Below, in pieces: positions 39,519 through 46,874 of a stretch of 64,000 nt of DNA. Both the position numbers and the translations under genes were made by a program. Source of the stretch: Clostridium sp. (GTDB lineage: Bacteria; Bacillota; Clostridia; Lachnospirales; Lachnospiraceae); assembly GCA_023664605.1 (NCBI GenBank), contig JAMPFF010000001.1:512782-576781 (forward strand), in the 5' to 3' direction. Below the pieces are notes generated by a model. That model searched no databases, was not told the DNA's origin, and saw nothing but the letters and a program-made list of their open reading frames with translations. Every line of letters begins with the position of its first letter. Within the stretch, counting starts at the first letter, position 1.

Positions 39519-40286
39519 ATGGGAAAGAAAATTAGGTTTCCATTAGAGATGGAAAATGGTGTGGAGGTAAGGGATTTAGAGGAATTAAAAGAAAACTTTT
39601 CCTTGGAAAGAGTTTTACCCTATTTTATGGATGGAAAATTGGAGACATGGCTGCGCGACCGCTACATGGACGCGCTGGCGGACGAAGTGGCAGGCTTAAA
39701 GAAAGAGGATGCAGATTTAAAGCAAAAATTATGCAGTATTTTTGATGTGGAATATGTACAGGAAGATGGAACGGATATAGAAAAAACGATAGAAAGAAAA
39801 CGCAGGCTGGAACTTCTTGAACAATATACGGATGAAAAGAAGTATTTTGACGTGGTAGACCAAATTGCGTTTGAACAGGATGACGTATATGATTTGTTAG
39901 ACGAGGGCGAAACGGTTATTTATCTATGCGGGAATAAATTCACTATCCCAACAGGAAAAAAGGACGTCCGTTATATCGGAATAAATAACCCGACCGTAGT
40001 TATCAATGCAAAAGAAAAAGTAGATTTTGACAGCATGGGTATTTTTTTTGAAAATGTGCAGTTTGATGAAAAGTACCGAAAAATAGCGGGGGAACAAAAT
40101 CCCAAAGAGGAAAGACAGGAAAAAACGCGCCGCAGTTCCGGCTCAGGACACGGAAGCTATACTTCAAATTCTTATTGGAATTTTATGTTATCACCGGAAG
40201 ATAAAACGGTTGCAAAGGACTTGTATGATAAATTATTAGACAGTGGCATAGCAGGTATGGCGGATGAATATATAAACAATTTATAA
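39519..40286 (+). CDS. Uncharacterised protein, 255 aa, first cargo gene of Island 2
   Basis: A family name is not available to me, but the N-terminus (KKIRFPLEMENGVEVRDLEE, about residues 3-22, then LEERVLPYFMDGKLETWL-like sequence) is a pattern seen before AAA+ ATPase genes in Lachnospiraceae. The protein has a charged helical middle (ADEVAGLKKEDADLKQKLCS), a beta-rich segment with YLCGNKFTIPTGKKDVRYIG, and a low-complexity Ser/Gly linker (RRSSGSGHGSYTSNS). ATG 39519 follows AGAGAGG at 8 nt; the in-frame ATG at 39513 is too close. It is probably a structural partner of the ATPase. Confidence 0.75.
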   Translation: MGKKIRFPLEMENGVEVRDLEELKENFSLERVLPYFMDGKLETWLRDRYMDALADEVAGLKKEDADLKQKLCSIFDVEYVQEDGTDIEKTIERKRRLELLEQYTDEKKYFDVVDQIAFEQDDVYDLLDEGETVIYLCGNKFTIPTGKKDVRYIGINNPTVVINAKEKVDFDSMGIFFENVQFDEKYRKIAGEQNPKEERQEKTRRSSGSGHGSYTSNSYWNFMLSPEDKTVAKDLYDKLLDSGIAGMADEYINNL

Positions 40287-40322
40287 TCGTATACACAATA
40301 CACAGGATGGAGGAAAAACAGT

Positions 40323-41036
40323 ATGAGCAATGATGCAAAAATGGCGAAATTTAAATTGGTTCTTGAGGAGATTGAGGAGTGTCTGTGTGTAGGGTGTTAT
40401 TCGGCTTGGGATGACCTTACATGGACCGGACTAGCATTGATTTATGATTATTACAAATTGAACGAGTATGGAAAATGTATAATGGATTCACCGGATTTAT
40501 CAGAGTACAGTGCTATATCGGATTTTGATGAGGAACGAGAGTCACTTCTTGATGATTATGATGATGAAGCATTTAAAGTTAGGAAAGCTAAAGAATTTGT
40601 AGAAGAGTTTGAAGGACGCGATGGAAGCAAAGAAATAAGATATACATTTATGTTTTGGGCGTTACTGATACTTTCAGTTGATGATACCAATAGGGACGAA
40701 CATTTAGCATCTATTTGTGATTTAGCAAAGATATGGAAAATCAGTGACGAGGAAATGATGGATGTTGTTCGGGTTATTCGGATAGTGTATTATAGGGAAA
40801 TGGCAGAAGAAAAATTCCAGAGTTACTCAGTTACAAAGCATTTTGAAATACTTTTGGGGCATTATGGTTATGATAGGGGAAAGGTGTTGGCATGTGCTGA
40901 ACCCAATGTTGTTATTATGAGTAGAATGAAGGGAGGTATTAATGATCTTCTGTGGAATATGATGAACGACCAAAAAAGAATTATGGGAGCTATGAGCGCT
41001 AGACTTTCAAGCGGAGACTCCGGAAAGGACAAGTAA
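40323..41036 (+). CDS. TerB-like helical protein, 237 aa
   Basis: All-helical. The second half (residues about 95-165, SKEIRYTFMFWALLILSVDD, then EHLASICDLAKIWKISDEE) looks like a TerB-type domain with an acidic turn VDDTNRDE, although it is more divergent than the Island 1 TerB protein. A long acidic stretch (FDEERESLLDDYDDEAFKVR) precedes it. ATG follows GGAGGAAAAACAGT. It directly precedes the Ycf46-like ATPase gene (4 bp gap), so the two are probably in one complex. The TerB assignment is my inference from pattern. Confidence 0.6.
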   Translation: MSNDAKMAKFKLVLEEIEECLCVGCYSAWDDLTWTGLALIYDYYKLNEYGKCIMDSPDLSEYSAISDFDEERESLLDDYDDEAFKVRKAKEFVEEFEGRDGSKEIRYTFMFWALLILSVDDTNRDEHLASICDLAKIWKISDEEMMDVVRVIRIVYYREMAEEKFQSYSVTKHFEILLGHYGYDRGKVLACAEPNVVIMSRMKGGINDLLWNMMNDQKRIMGAMSARLSSGDSGKDK

Positions 41037-41040
41037 TCAA

Positions 41041-42537
41041 ATGAACAACAAAAAACTAAAATCCAACTTAATCAGATACATAGACGCAGGCTTTCCTATC
41101 ATATACATAAACACTTTTGAAGAAGAAAAAGTCGATGAACTTGTTACATCCGTTGCTTCCGGCAGGGAAATATACGAATGGAATGAAACGAACGGCTATA
41201 TTGACTTTGTAACCAAAACGCCCATGATGGAAGACTGTACGCTGGAAAGAATGTTGTACGGGTTGAAAACAAGGGAAATGCTGGACAGGAAGATTATCCT
41301 GCTAAAAGATATCGCCGCTTATCTGGATGACGCAAAGATTGTTTCAAGGTTAAAAGGTCTGGCAAGGATGATATGCGGCGGCGTGGACGCTACGATAATT
41401 ATAGTGTCCAATACCCTTATCATTCCGAAAGAGTTAGAAAAGTTCATTACCATATTAGAAATGGACTATTTGGAAAAGGATGAAATCAGGCAGGTCATTC
41501 TTAATTTCATAGAAGACAATAACATGAGAGGAATCAAAGAAAGTCTTTTAGAGGAGATGGCGACAGCATTTAAAGGACTGACGGAGTTTGAGGTAAATAA
41601 CCTTTTGGCATTGGCTTATGCGGATGATGGGAAGCTGTCTAAAGAAGATTTGCGTCTGATTTTCGACCAGAAACAGCAGATGATTAAAAAAGCCGGCATA
41701 CTGGAAATGATTCCTCTAAAAGAAAAATTTGAAGATATCGGCGGGCTTGAAAATTTAAAAGAGTGGTTTTCGCGTAAGGAAAAAGTCTATAAAGATATGG
41801 AGCGGGCGAAAGCATATGGAGTCGATATGCCAAAAGGCGTTTTGATTGCAGGACTGCCGGGCTGCGGGAAATCTTTGAGCGCCAAGGCGGCAGCGGCTTT
41901 GTTTGAAGTTCCTTTACTGCGTTTAGATATGGGCAGGCTGATGGGAAAATATGTAGGGGAATCAGAGGGAAATTTAAGACAGGCTATTGCGCTTGCCGAA
42001 GCAATTTCTCCATGCGTACTATGGATTGATGAATTGGAAAAGGCATTTGCCGGAGTAGGCGGCAGCGGCGGGGGCGCAGATGTGACAACCCGGCTTTTTG
42101 GAAATTTCCTTACATGGATGCAGGAAAAAGAGAGTTCGGTTTTTGTAGTGGCGACAGCGAATGACATTATGAAAATGCCGTCTGAACTTTTGCGCAAAGG
42201 AAGATTTGATGAAATCTTTTATGTAGGACTGCCAAACGAAGAGGAACGCGAGGAAATTTTCAAGATACATATTAAAAAGCGCAGGATGAAAGATTTTGGA
42301 AATATAAGAGTTTCAGATTTTATGGCAAAGACAAAGGGATTTAGCGGAGCGGATATTGAGGGCGTAGTCAAAGACGCGGTCGAAATGGCGTTCGCGGATG
42401 GAAAAGATTCCTTACAGACGCAGGATATTCTGGACGCCATACAGAGTACGCATTCCCTTTCCGAAATGATGAAAGAATCCATAGAAAAAATGGAAAAGGA
42501 ATATGAGAAGAGAAAGTTTAAAAATGCGTCCAGATGA
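41041..42537 (+). CDS. Ycf46-like AAA+ ATPase
   Basis: A 498-residue protein with Ycf46 architecture: a degenerate N-terminal AAA-like domain (about residues 1-200, IRYIDAGFPIIYINTFEEEK, IIIVSNTLIIPKELEKFI) and an active C-terminal AAA+ module. Walker A is IAGLPGCGKSLSAKAAA (about 268-284), Walker B is VLWIDELEKAFAG (about 324-336), sensor 1 is VVATAND and the arginine finger is in LLRKGRFDEIFYVG. Ycf46 proteins are known from plastids and cyanobacteria; bacterial relatives occur in islands with unknown role. It is the motor of the Island 2 operon. Confidence 0.88.
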   Translation: MNNKKLKSNLIRYIDAGFPIIYINTFEEEKVDELVTSVASGREIYEWNETNGYIDFVTKTPMMEDCTLERMLYGLKTREMLDRKIILLKDIAAYLDDAKIVSRLKGLARMICGGVDATIIIVSNTLIIPKELEKFITILEMDYLEKDEIRQVILNFIEDNNMRGIKESLLEEMATAFKGLTEFEVNNLLALAYADDGKLSKEDLRLIFDQKQQMIKKAGILEMIPLKEKFEDIGGLENLKEWFSRKEKVYKDMERAKAYGVDMPKGVLIAGLPGCGKSLSAKAAAALFEVPLLRLDMGRLMGKYVGESEGNLRQAIALAEAISPCVLWIDELEKAFAGVGGSGGGADVTTRLFGNFLTWMQEKESSVFVVATANDIMKMPSELLRKGRFDEIFYVGLPNEEEREEIFKIHIKKRRMKDFGNIRVSDFMAKTKGFSGADIEGVVKDAVEMAFADGKDSLQTQDILDAIQSTHSLSEMMKESIEKMEKEYEKRKFKNASR

Positions 42538-42563
42538 TGTATGGGCATACAAAGGAGGAAAAA

Positions 42564-44069
42564 ATGGCTGATAAAGAACTGGAAAAAGAGTATATCACAG
42601 AAAAAGAGGCACGAACGGTCAAAGAACTGTTTAAAAAGAATCTGAAATCTTATAAAGAAAAAGATGCTTCCATGACAGACGAGGAATGGCTGGAAGACTT
42701 ATTTAACAGGGAATTGTCCGATATTATTTCACCAGGAGAAGCGAAGCAGGACGCCGCAGAAATTGTCGGAGCGATAAAAAATTATGATGAAAATTTAAAA
42801 TCAGTAAATGAAGCGGCAGAAAAAGGAATATCCAAAGAAAGCTGGCTTGCCGGGAAAATAGAAGAAGCGTCTGCCGGTATGGCTGTCAATGAATATGGAA
42901 AGACATTGCAGTCAATAGATAATATGCTCTACCGGAAAAATGAAGAACTGGCGGAGGCGTTACAGCGTTCCGCAGACGGACATATTAAAATGAGCCCTAA
43001 TCTGGATGGGAACATTGCGGAGCATATGATTGCCGATACAGCAGAAATAAGCGGGTTTGTGCAGGGAAAGAATGTTAAGGTAGAAGTCAGAGAGGCGTAT
43101 ACAGCTAACTCCGTTGATGTCAGGGCAACGGACATGACAACCGGGAAATACCAGAATTATCAGTTAAAATTCGGGCAGGACGCCAAGACGACGATTGCTT
43201 TAATAGAGCGGGGAAATTATAACAACCAGCGCATTATTGTACCGAAAGAACAGTTAGAAGAAGTAAAAGCATATTTTGAATCCATAGGTTCCGACAAAAC
43301 TATCACAGACCATATCGAGATAGCGGGAGCGGTAGGAAAAAGCTATACAAAGGAAGAAATGAAAGCTATCCAGACTGCCGCGCAGGAAAAAGGCGTTTTG
43401 CCGGAATTAGATTATAACCATATCCAGCGAAAAGACATGCTTATGTCCATTGGGAAAAATGCCGGCGCATTAGCTTTACAGTCGATGGCGGTGACAACTG
43501 GTATAAATATCATAGGAAAAGTATGCAAAGGAGAGCCTGTTGACGCGGACGAATTGGTAGAGAGCGCGATAAGGACGGGAGCGGATACATCCGTAAAAGT
43601 AGTAGCCGCAGGAACATTGAAAGAGGCTGTGGGTAAAGGGGCGCTTAGATTCATCCCGAAAACAACCCCGGCGAGCGTAATAGCTAATATTGCATGTGTA
43701 GGAATTGAAAATGCCAAGATACTCTGGAAGATTGCCAAAGGGGAATTGTCCTTAACAAAAGGCATTGACCATATGGGGCGGACAACGGTTTCCATGGCAG
43801 GCGGATTTTGTGGAATGGCAGCCGTAGGAACCGCTTTGACGCCTTGGATTCCGGTTGTAGGTCCTGTGCTGGGCGTGGCAACCTGGTTTGTAGGGAGTAT
43901 GGTTGGGTATTTTGGAGGCTCGAAAATAGGCGATTGCATATACAGCGCAGGAAAGACTGTTGCCAAGGCGGCAGGAGGACTTGCCAAAGCGGCATGGGAG
44001 GGCGTAAAGTCCGTCGGAAGAGGAGTGGTGAGTGTTGTAAAAGGAATCGGGAGCTTTATTTTTGGATAG
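42564..44069 (+). CDS. PD-(D/E)XK-like protein with glycine-rich hydrophobic C-terminus, 501 aa
   Basis: The middle of the protein (about residues 150-265) has a restriction-endonuclease-like pattern: GNIAEHMIADTAEISG, then SVDVRATDMTTGKYQNYQLK, then GNYNNQRIIVPKEQ. That gives an early Glu/His, a catalytic Asp and Q-x-K in the expected order. The N-terminal 120 residues are acidic and helical. From about residue 410 the protein is Gly/Ala/Val-rich (WIPVVGPVLGVATWFVGSMV, then GGLAKAAWEGVKSVGRGVVS), suggesting membrane insertion, as in the GTPase of Island 1. ATG follows AAAGGAGGAAAAA. It is the presumed effector of the operon. Confidence 0.7.
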   Translation: MADKELEKEYITEKEARTVKELFKKNLKSYKEKDASMTDEEWLEDLFNRELSDIISPGEAKQDAAEIVGAIKNYDENLKSVNEAAEKGISKESWLAGKIEEASAGMAVNEYGKTLQSIDNMLYRKNEELAEALQRSADGHIKMSPNLDGNIAEHMIADTAEISGFVQGKNVKVEVREAYTANSVDVRATDMTTGKYQNYQLKFGQDAKTTIALIERGNYNNQRIIVPKEQLEEVKAYFESIGSDKTITDHIEIAGAVGKSYTKEEMKAIQTAAQEKGVLPELDYNHIQRKDMLMSIGKNAGALALQSMAVTTGINIIGKVCKGEPVDADELVESAIRTGADTSVKVVAAGTLKEAVGKGALRFIPKTTPASVIANIACVGIENAKILWKIAKGELSLTKGIDHMGRTTVSMAGGFCGMAAVGTALTPWIPVVGPVLGVATWFVGSMVGYFGGSKIGDCIYSAGKTVAKAAGGLAKAAWEGVKSVGRGVVSVVKGIGSFIFG

Positions 44070-44115
44070 TCGGTAAACCTTGGTATCATTAAGTCAAAGA
44101 AAGGGGTCATAAGAT

Positions 44116-44322
44116 GTGGAGTTAGAAAGTTTAGACGAACTTAGAGAAGCGAAAATGCTTGTCAGAGGCTTATGCGACGTTATGTATGAGATGAAAAAAA
44201 CGGCGGCGCAGGATACGCAGATACCGGCTGCGGTATTTTACCCTTTTGAAGTGGTTTTAGAGAAAGTATGTCGGCTGCTTGAAGAAACCGGAAAAAGGGA
44301 GAAAACAAAAAATTTGATTTAA
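44116..44322 (+). CDS. Small protein, 68 aa, paralogue of the 66-aa protein in Island 1
   Basis: Starts at GTG 44116 after GAAAGGGG and reads MELESLDELREAKMLVRGLC, very similar to the product of 21571-21771 (about half the residues identical by eye, including GLCDVMY and PFE). Function unknown. It is followed by a strong terminator and closes the Island 2 cargo operon. Confidence 0.7.
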   Translation: MELESLDELREAKMLVRGLCDVMYEMKKTAAQDTQIPAAVFYPFEVVLEKVCRLLEETGKREKTKNLI

Positions 44323-44328
44323 TAAGGC

Positions 44329-44374
44329 ACAGATAAGGGAGAATCCGTAAAGGGTTCTCCCTTATCTGTATCTT
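44329..44374 (+). terminator. Terminator of the Island 2 cargo operon
   Basis: ACAGATAAGGGAGAATCC (44329-44346) pairs with GGTTCTCCCTTATCTGT (44353-44369). The core AGGGAGAATCC is shared with the Island 1 terminator at 24531. Confidence 0.9.
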
Positions 44375-44472
44375 AAGGTGCAAAAATAAGAAAAAATATC
44401 ATACCGGTAACCTCTGGAAAAGAAAATGATGAAAGCGCATAAAATATTATGACGCCGGAAGTGGGGGTTACA

Positions 44473-44691
44473 ATGAGAAAACACTATGTTGTATGCCAAA
44501 TTGAAGGAGAAATAGCAAAAGCAAAAGCGGATATGCAGCGAATGGTAAATTTTTATTATGCACAGAACATCGGAAAAATTTTGAAGAAAGCGGATTTATC
44601 AAAGAAAGAGAAAGTAGAAATTATTGAGCAAATGGAAAGAAATATTAAAGATAAAATAGAATACGAAGTAAAGGAGGAATCCAAATGCTGA
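44473..44691 (+). CDS. Small helical protein, 72 aa, coupled to the recombinase
   Basis: MRKHYVVCQIEGEIAKAKAD and a Lys-rich helical remainder (KKADLSKKEKVEIIEQME). No family is recognised. ATG 44473 follows GTGGGGGTTACA; the in-frame ATG at 44449 lacks a site. Its stop codon overlaps the recombinase start (ATGCTGA), so translation is coupled. Small proteins at this place may act as directionality or accessory factors, but nothing here proves it. Confidence 0.65.
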   Translation: MRKHYVVCQIEGEIAKAKADMQRMVNFYYAQNIGKILKKADLSKKEKVEIIEQMERNIKDKIEYEVKEESKC

Positions 44692-46478
44692 TTGCAATTT
44701 ATAGTCGAAAATCCAAATGGACCGGCAAAGGAGAGAGCGTTGAAAACCAGATTGTCATGTGTAGAGAATACATAGCTTCTTTCGTAGAAGGAGGTAAGGA
44801 TGCTGAAATTATCGAATACGAAGACGAGGGGTTTTCAGGGAAAAATACAAAGCGTCCGCAATTTCAGCAGATGATGGATGACATCCAAACCAGACATTTT
44901 GACTGTCTTGTTTGTTACAAACTTGACCGTTTAGGAAGAAATCTTGCGGATTTAGCGACTCTGATGGAGAAACTGGAGCATAGAAAAACTTCTTTCATTA
45001 GTATTAAAGAAAAGTTTGATACGACAACTCCGATAGGAAAGGCGATGCTGTATTTTTCGGGAGTATTGGCACAGATGGAGCGGGAGCAGATTGCAGAGCG
45101 CGTTCGTGATAACATGGTGATGCTGGCAAGAAGCGGACGCTGGCTTGGCGGGAATACGCCTCTTGGATTTAAGTCCCAGAAAATGGAAAAGGAAACGAAT
45201 ACTGCGAAAAAAAAGACCTTTTACTGTCTCACGCAAAATCCGGAAGAAATTAAACTTGTGCGTTTTATCTTTACCTATTTTTTAGAGAGTCATTCGCTGA
45301 CAAAGGTTATGACATACCTTTTGACTAATAAAATAACAACAAGAAACGGCAAAGATTTTGCTATTATGGGCATCCGGGATATTTTAACAAATCCGGTTTA
45401 TTGTAAAGCGGATGAAGACGCATACAATTATTTTTATGAACTGGGCTGCCAAGTCTGCATTGATATAGAGGAACTGGACGGCGAAACGGGTCTTATCGGA
45501 TATGCTAAAACGTCGTCCAGCTTATATAAAAATCAGGCAGCCTCACATGAAATGTGGATTATTGCCAAGGGAAGACATAAGGGGATTGTAAGCGGACAGG
45601 ATTTTGTCCGTATACAGAAAATGCTTGCTGATAACAGGGATAAAGGTGAAAATTTCCGGAGAGCCAGAAACAATGTTGCACTTTTTTCAGGCGTTTTGCA
45701 ATGCACTTGCGGACATTTGATGCGTCCCAAAAATTATCCGGCGTCCAGAGTCAATGAAAAAGGCGAACGGACTTTTGCATATATATGCCTGCATAAAGAA
45801 TATACTCATGGAACTGACTGCCAGAATGTAAATGTGCATGGCAATACTTTAGATGATGCAGTCTGTAACGAGATAATGAAAATTGCAGAACCGGATGAGG
45901 GAGTGATTCCATTATTGGAAGATTTGAAAAAGCAGATATTGATGTCGGATGATGAAATTATGTCCGAGAAGCAGCTGCTTATACAGGAGAGGGATAAGAA
46001 AAAAGAGCAAATAAAAAATTTAATTAACTCGATGAAAAGGATAGAGGCTGGAAATGCGTCTATCGACTATATTAATGAAGAAATCGGCAGCTTGGATGCA
46101 GAATGTGAAGAACTTGAAAGAAGAATTAAAGAGGCGGCTGATGATAGCCTTGGTAAAACGGAAATGGAAACGACTATACAGAAAATGATAGAGCAGATGT
46201 CTGATTTTCGGGAATTGTTTTCAACATGGAGCATAGTAGATAAGCGGGAGTTTTTAAGGGAAATTATTGAAAAAATTGTTTGGGATGGTGAATTGGCGCA
46301 TATATATCTAAGGAGCCCGGTGCATGATAAGCACCGGGCTCTTTTGGTGTGTCTGTTGGAGAAAAATAACAGACAGTTGGAGAAAAAGTTGCCAAAATTT
46401 TACCATCGCATTACCGCACCCACTCGGCCCCACAATAGCGAGAAACTCCCCCTCCGCTACCTGAAAACTGACGTTTGA
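44685..46478 (+). CDS. Large serine recombinase of Island 2, reading through attR
   Basis: The catalytic Ser10 is in IAIYSRKSKWTG, and the active-site Arg is in YKLDRLGRNLAD. The recombinase domain follows (ARSGRWLGGNTPLGF), then a zinc ribbon (CTCGHLMRP at about residue 339) and a coiled coil (about 420-490). The family-typical end is near EKIVWDGELAHIYL (about residue 540). After that the frame stays open across a perfect terminator hairpin (46313-46345), the attR core (46411-46413) and 65 bp of antisense ATPase sequence. The last 50 or so residues are therefore probably not ancestral. ATG overlaps the upstream gene and follows AAGGAGGAATCCAA. Confidence 0.92.
   Translation: MLIAIYSRKSKWTGKGESVENQIVMCREYIASFVEGGKDAEIIEYEDEGFSGKNTKRPQFQQMMDDIQTRHFDCLVCYKLDRLGRNLADLATLMEKLEHRKTSFISIKEKFDTTTPIGKAMLYFSGVLAQMEREQIAERVRDNMVMLARSGRWLGGNTPLGFKSQKMEKETNTAKKKTFYCLTQNPEEIKLVRFIFTYFLESHSLTKVMTYLLTNKITTRNGKDFAIMGIRDILTNPVYCKADEDAYNYFYELGCQVCIDIEELDGETGLIGYAKTSSSLYKNQAASHEMWIIAKGRHKGIVSGQDFVRIQKMLADNRDKGENFRRARNNVALFSGVLQCTCGHLMRPKNYPASRVNEKGERTFAYICLHKEYTHGTDCQNVNVHGNTLDDAVCNEIMKIAEPDEGVIPLLEDLKKQILMSDDEIMSEKQLLIQERDKKKEQIKNLINSMKRIEAGNASIDYINEEIGSLDAECEELERRIKEAADDSLGKTEMETTIQKMIEQMSDFRELFSTWSIVDKREFLREIIEKIVWDGELAHIYLRSPVHDKHRALLVCLLEKNNRQLEKKLPKFYHRITAPTRPHNSEKLPLRYLKTDV
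46313..46345 (+). terminator. Terminator hairpin inside the recombinase frame
   Basis: GAGCCCGGTGC (46313-46323), loop ATGATAA, GCACCGGGCTC (46331-46341), TTTT. Perfect 11-bp stem. No stop codon precedes it in the recombinase frame. Confidence 0.85.
46400..46430. other. Right attachment junction of Island 2
   Basis: Element half-site TTTTACCATCGCA, core TTA (46411-46413), then host ATPase sequence CCGCACCCACTCGG (minus-strand codons for the GPSGCG of Walker A). Confidence 0.9.
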
Positions 46479-46550
46479 CAGTGCCGGAGTCTCCCCTTTC
46501 AGATTATGATAAGAATAGGAAATGTTTTCTAAAGATAAAATAGCCTGCAT
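46411..46550 (-). pseudogene. 5' part of ABC transporter ATPase, severed by Island 2
   Basis: Begins MQAILSLENISYSYHNLKGE at 46550 and reads to IVGPSGCG, the first half of Walker A, where it meets the TTA core. Beyond the core the frame runs into island DNA (NAMVKFWQL). The remaining 210 codons lie at 35774-36407. The true host promoter remains at this end, so transcription would enter Island 2 antisense to its recombinase. Confidence 0.95.
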
Positions 46551-46620
46551 TTTGTGAACTCCCTGAACCGGGTGCGCTGGGATTGCGCTTTTTATATGAT
46601 ATTTTATGCGAGATTTGTAA

Positions 46621-46664
46621 ATTTGTGTTTCAAAGTGTGAATAATAAATTTTTCACACACAAAT
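46621..46664. promoter_or_regulatory. Nested dyad upstream of the ABC transporter and argH
   Basis: ATTTGTG (46621-46627)/CACAAAT (46658-46664) encloses GTGTGAA (46635-46641)/TTCACAC (46652-46658). It lies in the divergent region between the ATPase start and the argH promoter. On the minus strand TTTACA and CATATA, 17 bp apart, downstream of this dyad could be the transporter promoter. Operator or terminator function is undecided. Confidence 0.4.
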
Positions 46665-46718
46665 ATATTTGTCTTGCGAATATTGAGCCAGCATTGTTAG
46701 CGCTTTGGCAACAAATGA

Positions 46719-46747
46719 TTGAAATATATGGGGTTTTATGGTATCAT
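46719..46747 (+). promoter_or_regulatory. argH promoter
   Basis: TTGAAA (46719-46724), a 17-bp spacer and TATCAT (46742-46747). Transcription would begin near 46755, giving a leader of about 120 nt. Confidence 0.65.
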
Positions 46748-46764
46748 CAAATTTAGATTTAATT

Positions 46765-46850
46765 ACAGACCCCGCAGCAAGCTGCGGAGTCTGTGACCCT
46801 CGCGGCATTCGTCAAATGTTGCTTCGCCACGCTTGACTCATTGTTCGCGG
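46765..46850 (+). promoter_or_regulatory. Structured argH leader
   Basis: A 14-bp hairpin (ACAGACCCCGCAGC, 46765-46778, with GCTGCGGAGTCTGT, 46781-46794; one mismatch) is followed by CGCGG...CGCGG arms (46801-46850) around GTCAA/TTGAC. No T-run follows, so it is not a simple terminator. A known arginine-sensing element was not recognised. The rest of the 46551-46874 gap holds the dyad and promoters listed separately. Confidence 0.45.
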
Positions 46851-46874
46851 AAATAAAGAATTGAGGATGGGAAC

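Larger units (their letters stand above)
36408..46413. mobile_element. Island 2: 10.0-kb serine-recombinase element inserted in an ABC ATPase gene
   Basis: Bounded by the split Walker A coding sequence and a TTA core. Contents in order: broken HTH regulator, Rpn nuclease copy 2, XRE regulator, WYL regulator, two unknown proteins, Ycf46-like AAA+ ATPase, PD-(D/E)XK-like protein, 68-residue protein, 72-residue protein and large serine recombinase. No conjugation, replication or phage structural genes are seen. The target, codons for the conserved GKST, would be present in many ABC ATPase genes. Confidence 0.92.

Noticed and set aside
43412-44110. Long minus-strand frame opposite the glycine-rich protein
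   Set aside because: A shadow frame caused by Gly/Ala codon bias; its translation is Pro/Thr/Ser-rich without domain features or a ribosome site.
46308-46550. Minus-strand 80-codon frame as a short ATPase-like protein
   Set aside because: It is the severed 5' end of the ABC ATPase plus read-through into island DNA.
46551-46720. Thiamine (TPP) riboswitch before the NitT/TauT-type transporter
   Set aside because: The conserved CTGAGA and ACCTGATC-like segments are absent.
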